A stretch of 64,000 nucleotides of DNA, taken from assembly GCA_944474755.1 (NCBI GenBank), contig OX104114.1, positions 46,565,070-46,629,069 on the forward strand. Reading direction: 5' to 3'. Shown piece by piece: positions 1 through 11,688 of the stretch. The position numbers were made by a program, and so were the translations under genes. The stretch's first letter is position 1, and each line of letters starts with the position of its first letter. This DNA comes from Limnoperna fortunei (Eukaryota; Mollusca; Bivalvia; Mytilida; Modiolidae). The notes under the pieces are model-generated. The model was not told where the DNA came from, made no database searches, and worked only from the letters and a program-made list of their open reading frames with translations.

Positions 1-1369
1 TCCGATGCTTTGAGATTAAGGTTGAGTTGACCGTTAAGGAATCCTAATAGTTGTTCTAAGATTTTTTCTTGATTTTTCTTTATGGATTTACCTTTATGGC
101 CGTGCTGGGATAGGTCCAGGATGGCCTTTAAAAACTGTATCGAATTTTTTGTTTTATTTTCTACTCTAGTGATTTTATCCTGCTGGGGAATTTTAGGAGT
201 TTCTATTATAGGTGAATTGTTTTTGTAACCAGTTTCCTCCTGGGGTGAGGATTCGTCAATTACCAATCGCGGCGGGGTTTTTAACATGTCGGCGTATGAT
301 AGGGCGTTATCTGAACTGTTGTTAATTGTCACGGATGTTTTTTCAGAAATATTTACCGGTGTTTTATCTTTAATTAAGTTGACCGCGTTTTTATTGTTTA
401 TCAAGTTGACAGGTGTTTCCTGCTTATCCGAGCATTTGACAGTTTTATTTGTTTTTACTGCATTTGAATTTAGACAGGTTGGAGCTTTGTTGTTTTGTGT
501 AGCCATTTGCTTGGCTTCTTCAAATGTCATAAATTTTGCAGACATATTTTCTAAAACAGTTTTTTGGTATATATATTGGGGGCATTTTTTATCGTTAGCC
601 TGATGGTTACCCTTGCAGTTATTGCATTTAATAATTTGTGATTTACACATTTTGGTATCATGTTGTTCTGAGCATTTAATACAAGTTTGCTTTTGATTTT
701 TGCAAGTCTTGGCATAGTGTCCTAATTTGGCACAGACCGTGCAGAACTTTGGATTAGGTTTATATTCTGCCAATTTATAATTTAAAGTATGATCCATTTT
801 TAGCTCTTTTACATCTTTTAATTGGGAATCTAGTCTCACAATTAAAAAGCCAGGTTTTTGGACCTCTTTTAGGGAGACGTCGATTTTGTTATTCTGCTTA
901 ATAATTTGTTCCTGCTCTTTAAGGGATAATACATCCGTTTGTATGTATCGCCATATTGTCTTAAATATGTAGTTAGGGCTGTCCTGACTTTTTTTATTGA
1001 TTTTTTGGTGACTATTTTTACTTTTAAAGTTGGGGTCGTATAATGAAGCCGTTACATCGTACGGCCCTAGCTTTGTTGCGTCCAGTAGTTTGGAGCGCAA
1101 CCTAGCTAGTGGCACATGTACCATGTAGCAACTTTTGAGCCTCCTAAATTTGAAGGACTCCTTGCTTTTGTCCCCTAGGAAGCTCAGTATCATGTATTGA
1201 AAACTGAGCGCCATGATATTGAGGAAGGCCCTGTTACTAGACTTTATTACCACAGTTTCTTCAACCGGATAATCATTTTTGTTTATCTGATTTTGAGAGA
1301 CCTTTTGTTGTTTGGAGGTCTGATGAGGGGAGTCGGGGCTGAAAAGTTTTCTTTTTTGGTTAGGCATGA
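1..1369 (-). CDS. LINE ORF1, copy 1 (gag-like, cut by window edge)
   Basis: Nearly identical to the ORF1 of copy 2 (7763-9139), with the same start Met-Pro-Asn-Gln at 1367-1369. Position 1 corresponds to 7772, so only about the last three codons and the stop lie outside the window. It encodes the nucleic-acid-binding ORF1 protein with three CCHC knuckles (around 600-760 on this strand). One visible coding difference from copy 2 is Gln versus Glu near codon 16 (TGATGAG at about 1321 versus TCATGAG at about 9093). No frameshift was seen. Confidence 0.8.
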
Positions 1370-2866
1370 TTGAGCGGTTTAAAAATTTTAACTAATAAAA
1401 TGAAGCAACTTTTTTTTTAGGAAGGGAGAAAAACTTATTTATTGACCTAATTTGTATTGGGAGTAAACTGAGATTTTAACTTAAATAACTGCTATTTGCA
1501 GACAGATATAAAATAAGTCAAATAGAAACTATTTAAAAGGGAACAGAAATATGTAAAAAAAAATTAATAAAAATACTTATCGTCGCTATGTATGCTGGCA
1601 ACCACGAAGATACTGAAAAACTGCTACGCAAGTAGAGAGTAGAGAGTTATTCCAGACACTGGAGACGGTCCTATTCGTTCGAATGCTACGACACGAATGT
1701 GGACCCAGGGACTAGTATAACTAACGTGCGTTGATTTATAGGTTCCTGTCTCCATCTAATCAGTGAAAATGTAAATTTATAACCACTACTCTCATGACCG
1801 TGTCATTTTCGATTGATCTCCTGCTGAAATGACTTTCTGCATTTAACAACATCTGGTCATAATGTGTTATAAGTTGGTTATTTATCAACTGATTAACAGG
1901 AATATATTGTGTACAAAAGAATTTATTTTATCTGTATCTAAAATGTTTTACATACTATTTATATACACTTTTTGTATTAACATCAATTAAAAATTTTTAT
2001 AATAACAACTTATTTTAATATTTCAATTTAATATTTAAAAAAAACCAACTACATGAATACATAATTACCTTTAATTAACCCCTTTTAATATATACTTATA
2101 GTTATGATGCTAAAATTAAAAATACTAGGAAAAACCTCCCGTTATACACAGACAAAACTAAAATATTATATATATCATTTGTAACATGTTCTGAAATATA
2201 ATATATCCTCATATGTATACAACCATTTGATAACCCACTTACTTATGGGGGTTTTTTACGTCCTTGACTACCGTAAAACGGTCTCGCACGGACTTATTGC
2301 CTAATGGCGTTTATATAAAAAAAATTTTTAACTATTTATTTGTATTTTTCGGGATTTATCGGCCATAAATATTATAAGTGAAATGATAAAAGGGGGCAGA
2401 AATGCCGCAACCAAAAAGACTTAGTGGAAGTAGATTTATCTATCAAGCTGCATCCAGCTAAAGAACCAAGACGCTAACAGCAAGTACGGGTCGTGCCATG
2501 GCAGCGGCGCGTGCGCCTACGCTTATCGAATACTGCCAATGGGATCTTTTACGTGCCAGTTGATGGAATGCTGTACACGAGGCACCAGTTTTACGTCTCA
2601 TCTGACAGACGGAAAAAAAATTATTTACATGTATATATACATTACTATGGCCTTGCTTGATTAATTTGAATTTGAAAATAATAAAGTAACTCAGTTATAT
2701 ACATTTCAATGTGGAATTGTATTATATTTGTTGTTAGTTTTCACTAACTAGGTTTTTTTATTTTATGATATACATGTTCTGATGTTTTTTTTTTATTTTT
2801 AAGAAATCCATTAAAGTATTCTAAATTTTTTTTTTTTTAAATATATACAAAATTGCTATAAACATT
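1370..2866 (-). other. LINE inter-ORF spacer, unique part (copy 1/2 junction)
   Basis: No reading frame of note. The part next to ORF1 (1370-1669) is shared by all three copies and is the likely 5' UTR. The part from 1670 to 2866 is AT-rich and shared only by the two complete spacers. It could be 5' UTR that copy 3 lost by truncation, or 3' UTR of the preceding unit. It contains short hairpin-prone stretches (for example around 2260-2300) but nothing I can name. Confidence 0.5.
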
Positions 2867-2879
2867 ATGTACAGGGTTT

Positions 2880-2930
2880 ATTGTTCAGAAGTAGGTACCC
2901 GCCCGAGACGTAGCTCTTGGCATGCCCTAC

Positions 2931-2962
<32 letters not shown>

Positions 2963-3900
2963 GTCGTTATTATGCGTATTCATCAGTATAGGTGCCCGAG
3001 ACGAGGCTCTTGGCTTACTCTACCGATGACTTTTATTTGTATTCCGAAGTAGGGAACCGCCCGAGACGATGCTCTTGGCATACCCTCCTTCGGTTTGTTT
3101 ATTTTATTTTATTTTTTTTTAATATTTATTTTTGCCGTTATTGCGCGTGTACCTGATAAGGTGCCCGAGACGAAGCTCTTGGCTTACCTTACTGAGGAGT
3201 AGGTTTGTTACATGTTATAGGGGTTGGAGTATTTATGATTTATTTTCTATGTCCCTCAGTAGCTACCCGAGACGAAGCTCTTGGCTTACTCTACCGAGGT
3301 TTGACTTTAATTTGTAGTCGGATCTAGGCACCTGCCCGAGACGATGCTCTTGGCGTACCCTCCTTAGGTGTATTTTTAATATTTTCATTATTATTGTTGC
3401 CGTTATTACGCGTGTTCCTCGTAAGGTGCCCGAGACGAGCTCTTGGCTTACCTTACTGAGGAGTTGGGTTGTTACATGTTATAGGGATTGGGTTTTTATG
3501 AGTTTCCCTCAGTAACAGCCCGAGACGAGGCTCTTGGCTTACTCGACCGAGGATTTGACTTTAATGTGCAATCGGATGTAGGCACCTGCCCGAGACGATG
3601 CTCTTGGCATATCCTACTTAGGTTTAATTTTAACTTTTTCATGATTATTATTGCCGTTATTACGCGTGTTCCTCGTAGGGTGCCCGAGACGAGGCTCTTG
3701 GCTTACCTAACTGAGGAGTAGTTTGTTAACAAGTTAAAGGGGTTGATTATTTTGGAATTCCCTATGTCCCTCGGGGCCGCCTGGGCAAAGCTCTTGGCTT
3801 ACTGTACCGAGGATTTTACTTTTTATTTATTAGTTGTAGGGCGCGACCGTCGCAGAAGACACCTAGGTAAGTGGTGTATACAAGAATTGAAAGGAAACGA
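2880..3900 (-). repeat. Hairpin-motif tandem block of LINE spacer (copy 2 side)
   Basis: About eleven copies of a ~20-bp motif, consensus CCCGAGACGAAGCTCTTGGC on the plus strand, spaced 65-105 bp apart (near 2899, 2994, 3058, 3162, 3267, 3335, 3427, 3518, 3587, 3680, 3773). Flanks of three types alternate (followed by CATACCCT, CTTACCTT or CTTACTCT), giving a three-monomer higher-order unit of roughly 250-270 bp. The motif can pair CCGAGA with TCTTGG (one G-T) around a short loop. It lies between ORF2 of one unit and ORF1 of the next. A monomer-type promoter, as in some LINEs, or a 3' UTR array are both possible. Confidence 0.7.
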
Positions 3901-3909
3901 AAGAGATAG

Positions 3910-6900
3910 TTATATACATTTGTGATAATCAATTTCCGTAATAAAATCGACGAGCTCTTTATATATTTGGTTTTTAAATTCTTTAGGAGGGTCTAACAAG
4001 ATCTTGATATCGATGGTATTGATGTTAAATTTAGTAAGCGCTGTGTTAAGTTTTATTCTGGCGTTGTTATGGGCTACGCAGTGCAGGATGACATGTTCGA
4101 TGTCTTCTTTGGTGTTGCATACACTGCGATATATTTTTGATGTGTTGCCCCATTTGACCAGGTAGAAGGGTGGTGCCAAGTCTGAGCCTAGTTAAAGTTT
4201 TTGAATGGTTTCGATTTCCTAGATAGAAAAATGGCTTTGAATTAACTGATGGATTAAGCCGGTAGTACCATGAATTTCGATGTGTGTCCCAAATATCTTG
4301 CCATTTCTTTTTAAATATATTTTTCACGATCGCGTAGAATTCAGATGTACTATAGGCTATGTTTATATTTATGTTTTCTTGTTTTAAAGCTGCTTTAGCA
4401 AGTTTATCTGCTAGTTCATTTCCTAAGATACCTACGTGGGCTGGTATCCATTCTATTATTAATTCGATTTGTTTATTTCTTATTTTAAATGCTAGCATTT
4501 GAATAGCCTCTAAAATATCCGGTCTACTCGATTGGTTATTATCAATTGATTGGATGGCACTCAGTGAATCTGTATGTATAACTACCTTTTGATATGGATA
4601 GTCAGAGTCCACTATCCATTTTAATGCTTTGAAAATTGCTATCATTTCGGTGGTGTATACCGAGATATTATCGGTGCAACGTTCATGGAATACATATTTT
4701 GCTTTTGGTACGGTAAACGCGCAAGCAGTTTTACCGGTGATTGGGTCCTTTGAACCATCGGTATAAATTTTTTCAAAGTTTTTATATTTACTATCTAGGT
4801 GTTCTAGGGTTATTGTTTTTATTATATTAGGGTCATCTCCTTTATCTATTTTATTTTTTAATTCACATGAGGTATTTGCGGTTTTTATAATCCATGGTGG
4901 AAGAGTAGGAGGATTGTGTTTCACTATTTGAATTTTATCTAATTTATTTAGTTTTAATTCTTTCCTTACTCTGTAGCCAAAAGGGATTGTGTCATTTTTC
5001 CATTTTTGTGATTTTGCTCTATATTCGACACAATCCTCGAGGGTTTCTTTTGCTGGATTTTTTTGATTTTGTGAGCATCTAGCGTAATATTTTAATGAAA
5101 ATTCGTCGCGCCTAAGTTGCAGCGGTTTTTCGCCTGCTTCAACTAATAGATTTTCCACTGGCGTGGACGTTAAAGCGCCTAAAGCTATTCGGAGACCTTT
5201 ATACTGTATTTTATCTAGTTTAAGTTTAAGACTATTAGAGGCGGAGTTGAAAACCTGGCATCCGTAGTCTAGTATGGACCTGAGTAGAGATTTATACAAC
5301 ATTATCAGAGTTTCAGTGCCCATTCCAAAATTATTAGCCTGAACATATCTCATAAGGTTGAGTATAGGTTTAGATCTCTCCTCTAGGTAGTCAAAATGTT
5401 TTTTCCATGTTAATTTACGGTCAAATATCAATCCTAAAAATTTAACATGATTTTCAAATTTTATGGGTTGGTTGCCTAATGTGAGGTTGGTTGATGTTAC
5501 TTTTCTGTTTCCAAAAATAACACCTATTGTTTTAGTTTTTGAAATCTTAAAGCCCCATTTGATGGCCCATTTACTTACATTATCCAAAGTTCGTTGCATT
5601 TTATTTCTAAGTATTTTAAGGTTATGGCCTCTGTGCCACATTGCACTGTCATCGGCAAACTGCGAAGTTTTAGCGGATTTTTCAGCTTGATATACTAAAT
5701 CATCTATTAAAATATTAAACAGTGTCGGACTGATAACGCTGCCTTGGGGGGTGCCGTTTTGGAGTTCGCGTTCGTCCGAGGTTTCGTTATTTACTTTAAC
5801 TTGAGTTTTGCGGTCCTGTAAAAAGTCTGATATAAAATTAAACATATTACCGCTTATTCCAAATTGTTTAATTTTGTAAAGAAGACCTTTTCTTCAAACG
5901 AGATCGAAGGCTTTTTCAATGTCTAAAAATACCGCCAAAAGATACTGGTTTCTTGCTTTAGCTTTTTGAATTTCTGTTTCTAATCTGATTAAATGGTCAA
6001 TCGTTGACCGACCTTTACGGAAACCACTCTGGTTGTCCTTGATAATATTATTTTTTTCTATGATGTATTTAAGTCTTTCATTTACCATGCTTTCCATTAG
6101 TTTACAAAAGTTTGAGGTCAGTGAGATTGGGCGATATGATTTAGGGTCTGATTTATTTTTATTGGGTTTAAGGATTGGGATTACATTTGCATTTTTCCAA
6201 GAAGATGGTAATTGTCCAGAGTCCCAAACTTGGTTTATTAGATCTAACACGATGTTTATCATGTTATCCGGCATGTGTTTAAACATTTCATATGAGATCC
6301 GGTCATCTCCCGGTGCGGTAGTTTTTTTGGTTTTAAGTACCTTTATTAGTTCCTCTTTCGTGAAGGGTTTATTAATACATTTTTTATTATTATCGGGGTT
6401 TAGATCTTTTTCTATTGGGTTTTCCTTTTCAAATTTTTCCTTATGCAATTTAAATTCGGGTTCTAGATTTTGGTCGCTACTATCTTCCGCGAAGGACATT
6501 GCCAACAAGTTAGCTTTCTGTTTATTAGTTACCGCTTGCTTTTGGTTTTGGACAAGCGTAGGTAGACTAGTGACCTTGGTTCCTTTCATATTTTTGATTG
6601 TTTGCCAAACCTGCTTAACATTTGACCTGTGATTTAATTTTGAACAAAAGTCTTGAAAATATTCTTTTCGCGCTTTGTCTGTAATATTTTTGAAAGTTTT
6701 TAAAGCTTGTTTATATTCATCTAGATCATGGCTATTTTTTGTTTTATCGAATCTGCGTAATTTATTTCTTTTAACTTTTTTAGCTTCCGTGCATTGCGTA
6801 TTCCACCAATGACAATTTTTCATTATATGGACTTTGCCTTTTGTTTTTGGTATGGCAGCATCTGCGATGGATGTAATTTGTTGGCATATGTTGGAGTTAT

Positions 6901-7711
6901 AAATATTAATATCTTGGTGTTTTACGTCTTGAATCTTTACGTTCTGGCATATTTTGGAGAAAAGGTGCCAGTTGGCTTTATCATATATCCACCTTTGGGC
7001 CGTGCATACTTCATTTTTAATTGGTTTTGATTTTAATACAGTTAGAATTGGAAAATGGTCAGAACCGAGTGGATCTTCCAGAACTGCCCATTGACTATCT
7101 TTAGTGAGTGAAGGGGAAACAAAGGTTAGATCGATTTCGGAGGTGTAACCGTTGTTATCTAGACGGGTGCCTGACCCGTCGTTTAGTACTATGAGGTCCA
7201 TATGTTGTATTAGGTCCTCTAAGACTTGTCCATTTTTATCAGTTTTAATAGACCCCCACAATGAAGACCTTGCATTATAGTCGCCTAGCAGGACTAAATT
7301 TTGATTTATATTATTAAAAAGTTTAGTATAATCCTGAAAGTTTAGTGTTTGGTCAAGGGGTCTATACATATTGACAATATTAATTTTATCGTTTTGACAA
7401 TTTATGGTAACACCTGTTATTTCTATGTTTTCGGCTTGGAAGTCGATTTCCGTGTATGTTAATAAGTTTGAAACATAGACGGCTACGCCACCTCCCTTAC
7501 TTTTTATTTTACCTTTATTGTTTTTTATTCCGTTTCTATTTTTAATTACAGGTGGTTGATATCCATTAAGTTTTATGTATCGGTTACCTTGAAAGTGGGT
7601 TTCCTGAATACATATAACGTCGGGTTTTTCGTTTTCGTCTAAGTAATTTTTTAAGGAATTCACGTTAGCGTAGAGCGAGCGCGCATTCCATTGAAGGATG
7701 TATAGACCCAT
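3910..7711 (-). pseudogene. LINE ORF2, copy 2 (EN-RT-RNase H, two lesions)
   Basis: Same protein as the intact ORF2 at 11689-15498 but disabled. The start (MGLYILQWNARSL) and the endonuclease domain are intact. An in-frame TGA at 5894-5896 replaces the Trp codon that follows the RT motif AFDLV, cutting the frame at 605 codons. The frame reopens downstream and holds the catalytic FADD box, the RT thumb and RNase H (TDGS, TDS, HVGILGNEL). Near 4127 an 8-bp deletion relative to copy 3 shifts the frame just before the C-terminal Cys-His motif; the shifted remainder ends near 3910. Both lesions are visible by direct comparison with copy 3. Confidence 0.9.
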
Positions 7712-7762
7712 TATATATACTTATTACTGGATGTTTTGTTTAATAACTATGGTTATGGCTAC

Positions 7763-9139
7763 TTAATTAAATTCCGATGCTTTGAGATTAAGGTTGAGTT
7801 GACCGTTAAGGAATCCTAATAGTTGTTCTAAGATTTTTTCTTGATTTTTCTTTATGGATTTACCTTTATGGCCGTGCTGGGATAGGTCCAGGATGGCCTT
7901 TAAAAACTGTATCGAATTTTTTGTTTTATTTTCTACTCTAGTGATTTTATCCTGCTGGGGAATTTTAGGAGTTTCTATTATAGGTGAATTGTTTTTGTAA
8001 CCAGTTTCCTCCTGGGGTGAGGATTCGTCAATTACCAATCGCGGCGGGGTTTTTAACATGTCGGCGTATGATAGGGCGTTATCTGAACTGTTGTTAATTG
8101 TCACGGATGTTTTTTCAGAAATATTTACCGGTGTTTTATCTTTAATTAAGTTGACCGCGTTTTTATTGTTTATCAAGTTGACAGGTGTTTCCTGCTTATC
8201 CGAGCATTTGACAGTTTTATTTGTTTTTACTGCATTTGAATTTAGACAGGTTGGAGCTTTGTTGTTTTGTGTAGCCATTTGCTTGGCTTCTTCAAATGTC
8301 ATAAATTTTGCAGACATATTTTCTAAAACAGTTTTTTGGTATATATATTGGGGGCATTTTTTATCGTTAGCCTGATGGTTACCCTTGCAGTTATTGCATT
8401 TAATAATTTGTGATTTACACATTTTGGTATCATGTTGTTCTGAGCATTTAATACAAGTTTGCTTTTGATTTTTGCAAGTCTTGGCATAGTGTCCTAATTT
8501 GGCACAGACCGTGCAGAACTTTGGATTAGGTTTATATTCTGCCAATTTATAATTTAAAGTATGATCCATTTTTAGCTCTTTTACATCTTTTAATTGGGAA
8601 TCTAGTCTCACAATTAAAAAGCCAGGTTTTTGGACCTCTTTTAGGGAGACGTCGATTTTGTTATTCTGCTTAATAATTTGTTCCTGCTCTTTAAGGGATA
8701 ATACATCCGTTTGTATGTATCGCCATATTGTCTTAAATATGTAGTTAGGGCTGTCCTGACTTTTTTTATTGATTTTTTGGTGACTATTTTTACTTTTAAA
8801 GTTGGGGTCGTATAATGAAGCCGTTACATCGTACGGCCCTAGCTTTGTTGCGTCCAGTAGTTTGGAGCGCAACCTAGCTAGTGGCACATGTACCATGTAG
8901 CAACTTTTGAGCCTCCTAAATTTGAAGGACTCCTTGCTTTTGTCCCCTAGGAAGCTCAGTATCATGTATTGAAAACTGAGCGCCATGATATTGAGGAAGG
9001 CCCTGTTACTAGACTTTATTACCACAGTTTCTTCAACCGGATAATCATTTTTGTTTATCTGATTTTGAGAGACCTTTTGTTGTTTGGAGGTCTCATGAGG
9101 GGAGTCGGGGCTGAAAAGTTTTCTTTTTTGGTTAGGCAT
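7763..9139 (-). CDS. LINE ORF1, copy 2 (intact, 458 aa)
   Basis: Gag-like ORF1 protein of the I-like LINE, expected to coat element RNA in a ribonucleoprotein. It starts MPNQKRKL and runs 458 codons to a stop 51 nt before the ORF2 start. Three zinc knuckles lie at about residues 208-265: CTVCAKLGHYAKTC (CX2CX4HX4C), CIKCSEQHDTKMC (CX2CX3HX4C) and CNNCKGNHQANDKKC (CX2CX3HX6C). Upstream is a region starting around residue 50 with hydrophobic and basic patches, probably the RRM-like part. The C-terminal third is Asn/Lys/Thr-rich and low in complexity. This is the only complete ORF1 in the window, because copy 3 has a frameshift and copy 1 is cut by the edge. Confidence 0.88.
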   Translation of the reverse strand: MPNQKRKLFSPDSPHETSKQQKVSQNQINKNDYPVEETVVIKSSNRAFLNIMALSFQYMILSFLGDKSKESFKFRRLKSCYMVHVPLARLRSKLLDATKLGPYDVTASLYDPNFKSKNSHQKINKKSQDSPNYIFKTIWRYIQTDVLSLKEQEQIIKQNNKIDVSLKEVQKPGFLIVRLDSQLKDVKELKMDHTLNYKLAEYKPNPKFCTVCAKLGHYAKTCKNQKQTCIKCSEQHDTKMCKSQIIKCNNCKGNHQANDKKCPQYIYQKTVLENMSAKFMTFEEAKQMATQNNKAPTCLNSNAVKTNKTVKCSDKQETPVNLINNKNAVNLIKDKTPVNISEKTSVTINNSSDNALSYADMLKTPPRLVIDESSPQEETGYKNNSPIIETPKIPQQDKITRVENKTKNSIQFLKAILDLSQHGHKGKSIKKNQEKILEQLLGFLNGQLNLNLKASEFN

Positions 9140-10637
9140 GATTGAGCGGTTTAAAAATTTTAACTAATAAAATGAAGCAACTTTTTTTTTAGGAAGGGAG
9201 AAAAACTTATTTATTGACCTAATTTGTATTGGGAGTAAACTGAGATTTTAACTTAAATAACTGCTATTTGCAGACAGATATAAAATAAGTCAAATAGAAA
9301 CTATTTAAAAGGGAACAGAAATATGTAAAAAAAAATTAATAAAAATACTTATCGTCGCTATGTATGCTGGCAACCACGAAGATACTGAAAAACTGCTACG
9401 CAAGTAGAGAGTAGAGAGTTATTCCAGACACTGGAGACGGTCCTATTCGTTCGAATGCTACGACACGAATGTGGACCCAGGGACTAGTATAACTAACGTG
9501 CGTTGATTTATAGGTTCCTGTCTCCATCTAATCAGTGAAAATGTAAATTTATAACCACTACTCTCATGACCGTGTCATTTTCGATTGATCTCCTGCTGAA
9601 ATGACTTTCTGCATTTAACAACATCTGGTCATAATGTGTTATAAGTTGGTTATTTATCAACTGATTAACAGGAATATATTGTGTACAAAAGAATTTATTT
9701 TATCTGTATCTAAAATGTTTTACATACTATTTATATACACTTTTTGTATTAACATCAATTAAAAATTTTTATAATAACAACTTATTTTAATATTTCAATT
9801 TAATATTTAAAAAAAACCAACTACATGAATACATAATTACCTTTAATTAACCCCTTTTAATATATACTTATAGTTATGATGCTAAAATTAAAAATACTAG
9901 GAAAAACCTCCCGTTATACACAGACAAAACTAAAATATTATATATATCATTTGTAACATGTTCTGAAATATAATATATCCTCATATGTATACAACCATTT
10001 GATAACCCACTTACTTATGGGGGTTTTTTACGTCCTTGACTACCGTAAAACGGTCTCGCACGGACTTATTGCCTAATGGCGTTTATATAAAAAAATTTTT
10101 TAACTATTTATTTGTATTTTTCGGGATTTATCGGCCATAAATATTATAAGTGAAATGATAAAAGGGGGCAGAAATGCCGCAACCAAAAAGACTTAGTGGA
10201 AGTAGATTTATCTATCAAGCTGCATCCAGCTAGAGAACCAAGACGCTAACAGCAAGTACGGGTCGTGCCATGGCAGCGGCGCGTGCGCCTACTCTTATCG
10301 AATACTGCCAATGGGATCTTTTACGTGCCAGTTGATGGAATGCTGTACACGAGGCACCAGTTTTACGTCTCATCTGACAGACGGAAAAAAAATTATTTAC
10401 ATGTATATATACATTACTATGGCCTTGCTTGATTAATTTGAATTTGAAAATAATAAAGTAACTCAGTTATATACATTTCAATGTGGAATTGTATTATATT
10501 TGTTGTTAGTTTTCACTAACTAGGTTTTTTTATTTTATGATATACATGTTCTGATGTTTTTTTTTTATTTTTAAGAAATCCATTAAAGTATTCTAAATTT
10601 TTTTTTTTTAAATATATACAAAATTGCTATAAACATT
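9140..10637 (-). other. LINE inter-ORF spacer, unique part (copy 2/3 junction)
   Basis: Near-identical counterpart of 1370-2866, with only about five differences noticed over the whole 3 kb that includes ORF1. No reading frame of note. The 9140-9440 part is also present upstream of copy 3's ORF1 (16925-17223). Confidence 0.5.
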
Positions 10638-10654
10638 ATGTACAGGGTTTATTG

Positions 10655-10701
10655 TTCAGAAGTAGGTACCCGCCCGAGACGTAGCTCTTGGCATGCCCTA
10701 C

Positions 10702-10733
<32 letters not shown>

Positions 10734-11660
10734 GTCGTTATTATGCGTATTCATCAGTATAGGTGCCCGAGACGAGGCTCTTGGCTTACTCTACCGATGA
10801 CTTTTATTTGTATTCCGAAGTAGGGAACCGCCCGAGACGATGCTCTTGGCATACCCTCCTTCGGTTTAATATATATTTTTTTTTTAATATTTATTTTTGC
10901 CGTTATTGCGCGTGTTCCTCATATGGTGCCCGAGACGAAGCTCTTGGCTTACCTTACTGAGGAGTAGGTTTGTTATATGTTATAGGGGTTGGAGTATTTA
11001 TGAATTTCCTATGTCCTTCAGTAGCTACCCGAGACGAAGCTCTTGGCTTACTCTACCGAGGATTTGATTTTAATTTGTAGTCGGATCTAGGCACCTGCCC
11101 GAGACGATGCTCTTGGCGTACCTTACTTAGATGTTTTTTTTTAACATTTTCGTTATTATTGTTACCGTTATTACGCGTGTTCCTCATAAGGTGCCCAAGA
11201 CGAGCTCTTGGCTTACCTTATTGAGGAGTAGGGTTTTACATGTTATAGGGATTGGGTTTTTATGAATTACTATGTCCCTCAGTAACAGCCCGAGACGAAG
11301 CTCTTGGCTTACTCTACCGAAGATTTAACTTTAATTTGTAATCGGAAGTAGGCCCCTGCCCGAGACGATGCTCTTGGCATATCCTACTTAGGTGTAATTT
11401 TAACTTTTTCATGATTATTATTGCCGTTATTACGCGTTTTCCTCATAGGGTGCCCGAGACGAGGCTCTTGGCTTACCTTACTGAGGAGTAGGTTTGTTAA
11501 TAAGTTATAGGGGTTGGTTATTTTGGTATTTCCTATGTCCCTCGTGTCCCCGAGACGAAGCTCCCTCGAGACGAAGCTCTTGGCTTACTGTACCGAGGAT
11601 TTTACTTTTATTTATTAGATTGTTGTAGGGCGCGACCGTCGCAGAAGACACCTAGGTAAG
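10655..11660 (-). repeat. Hairpin-motif tandem block of LINE spacer (copy 3 side)
   Basis: Second block of the CCCGAGACGAAGCTCTTGGC motif, again about eleven copies in the same alternating flank order. From about 10865 it differs clearly from the block at 2880-3900 (different T-rich stretches, small indels, one doubled motif near 11545-11580), whereas the first ~200 bp are almost identical. Confidence 0.7.
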
Positions 11661-11688
11661 TGGTGTATACAAGAAACGAAAGAGACAG

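Noticed and set aside
2937..2963. (TTA)n tract read as poly-Ile coding in a short plus-strand frame
   Set aside because: A microsatellite within the LINE spacer; the frame is chance.
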